64,000 nt of DNA. Source: Thuidium tamariscinum (taxonomy: Eukaryota; Streptophyta; Bryopsida; Hypnales; Thuidiaceae). The notes beneath the pieces are model-generated. The model made no database searches, had not been told where the DNA came from, and saw nothing but the letters and a program-made list of their open reading frames with translations. Made by a program: the position numbers and the translations under genes. The DNA lies in NCBI GenBank assembly GCA_947034885.2, contig OX344758.2, forward strand, positions 11,869,067-11,933,066, in the 5' to 3' direction. Shown here in pieces: positions 63,570-64,000 of the stretch (position 1 is the first letter of the stretch; each line of letters starts with the position of its first letter).

Positions 63570-64000
63570 TAGCTTTAAGAAAAGTTGATTTTTCTATTTT
63601 TTACAAATGAAAATTATGTTCTTTTTACTTTTATTGAATTTTTTTCTAATTATAAAGTACTCCCAAAGAAAAAAAATGAATACTATGCAAATCCCTATAC
63701 CTTTTGGATCATCTTTCTTACAAATACTTGTGTATAGTAGGGTACCAACCAAAATGGCGTTTTCAAATTTGGAGTGAAGTAAATTTCAGTGCTTCCAACT
63801 TTGTTAGCCTCTAGAGAGCTAAAAAATTGGTATTTTACCATGAAATTTTTTTAATAAGATCATATCTAAGTTAATAATATGTACGCGAACTTTGAGGATA
63901 AAAGATTTATACAAAAGAAAATGTTCAAAATCTACCAACATGTGTAGTTGTGAAAAAAATTTCACCACTTTCAACTTTGAACCTTCCTAAGGGCTGACAA
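63570..64000. other. AT-rich intergenic DNA to the window end
   Basis: No coding region or complete element is visible. Confidence 0.4.

Overview
The window is nuclear DNA of a land plant. Four intron-rich genes with GT-AG introns lie as gene islands in very AT-rich DNA full of transposon remnants. Bryophyte (moss) or possibly lycophyte origin is favoured. The reasons are a cation-chloride cotransporter that resembles the SLC12A9-like type more than the angiosperm CCC1 type, and a decayed kinase resembling a family I associate with mosses, lycophytes and conifers. Both points come from memory of the families, so the species is not identified.

Layout. 0-3.5 kb: two MITE-like elements, one expanded into a 72-bp tandem array, then a GC-rich promoter. 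3.56-9.81 kb (+): complete cation-chloride cotransporter, 15 coding exons, 1088 aa. 10-23 kb: AT-rich desert with a CACTA-like hairpin, an unknown 150-aa ORF, a dead protein kinase, a 733-bp element with 4-bp target duplications and a 1.4-kb TTAA-flanked element. 23.28-30.23 kb (-): complete allantoinase, 15 exons, 514 aa. 32.8-37.6 kb: dead LINE retrotransposon (RT and zf-RVT remnants) interrupted by three different DNA elements. 38.6-39.6 kb: CACTA-ended element with a perfect TGA target duplication. 42.94-50.60 kb (-): complete C2-type phospholipase D, 12 coding exons, 928 aa. 51.8-52.1 kb: single-unit relative of the tandem-array MITE. 57.68-59.95 kb (-): complete guanosine deaminase, 5 coding exons, 189 aa, with a probable 5'UTR intron. 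61-64 kb: AT-rich DNA, one MITE and a 229-bp near-perfect foldback with CACTA-type ends.

All four gene models were built by hand. Every intron used is GT-AG, reading frame is kept across all junctions, and total coding lengths are multiples of three. Family assignment rests on recognised motifs compared with remembered family members, not on a database search. Two genes, guanosine deaminase and allantoinase, act in the same pathway: guanosine to xanthosine to xanthine to urate to allantoin to allantoate. No bacterial-type system, CRISPR array or rRNA was seen. The most unusual content is the set of short DNA transposon families, several with intact terminal inverted repeats and target duplications, and a cotransporter whose expected potassium-site tyrosine is a glutamate.
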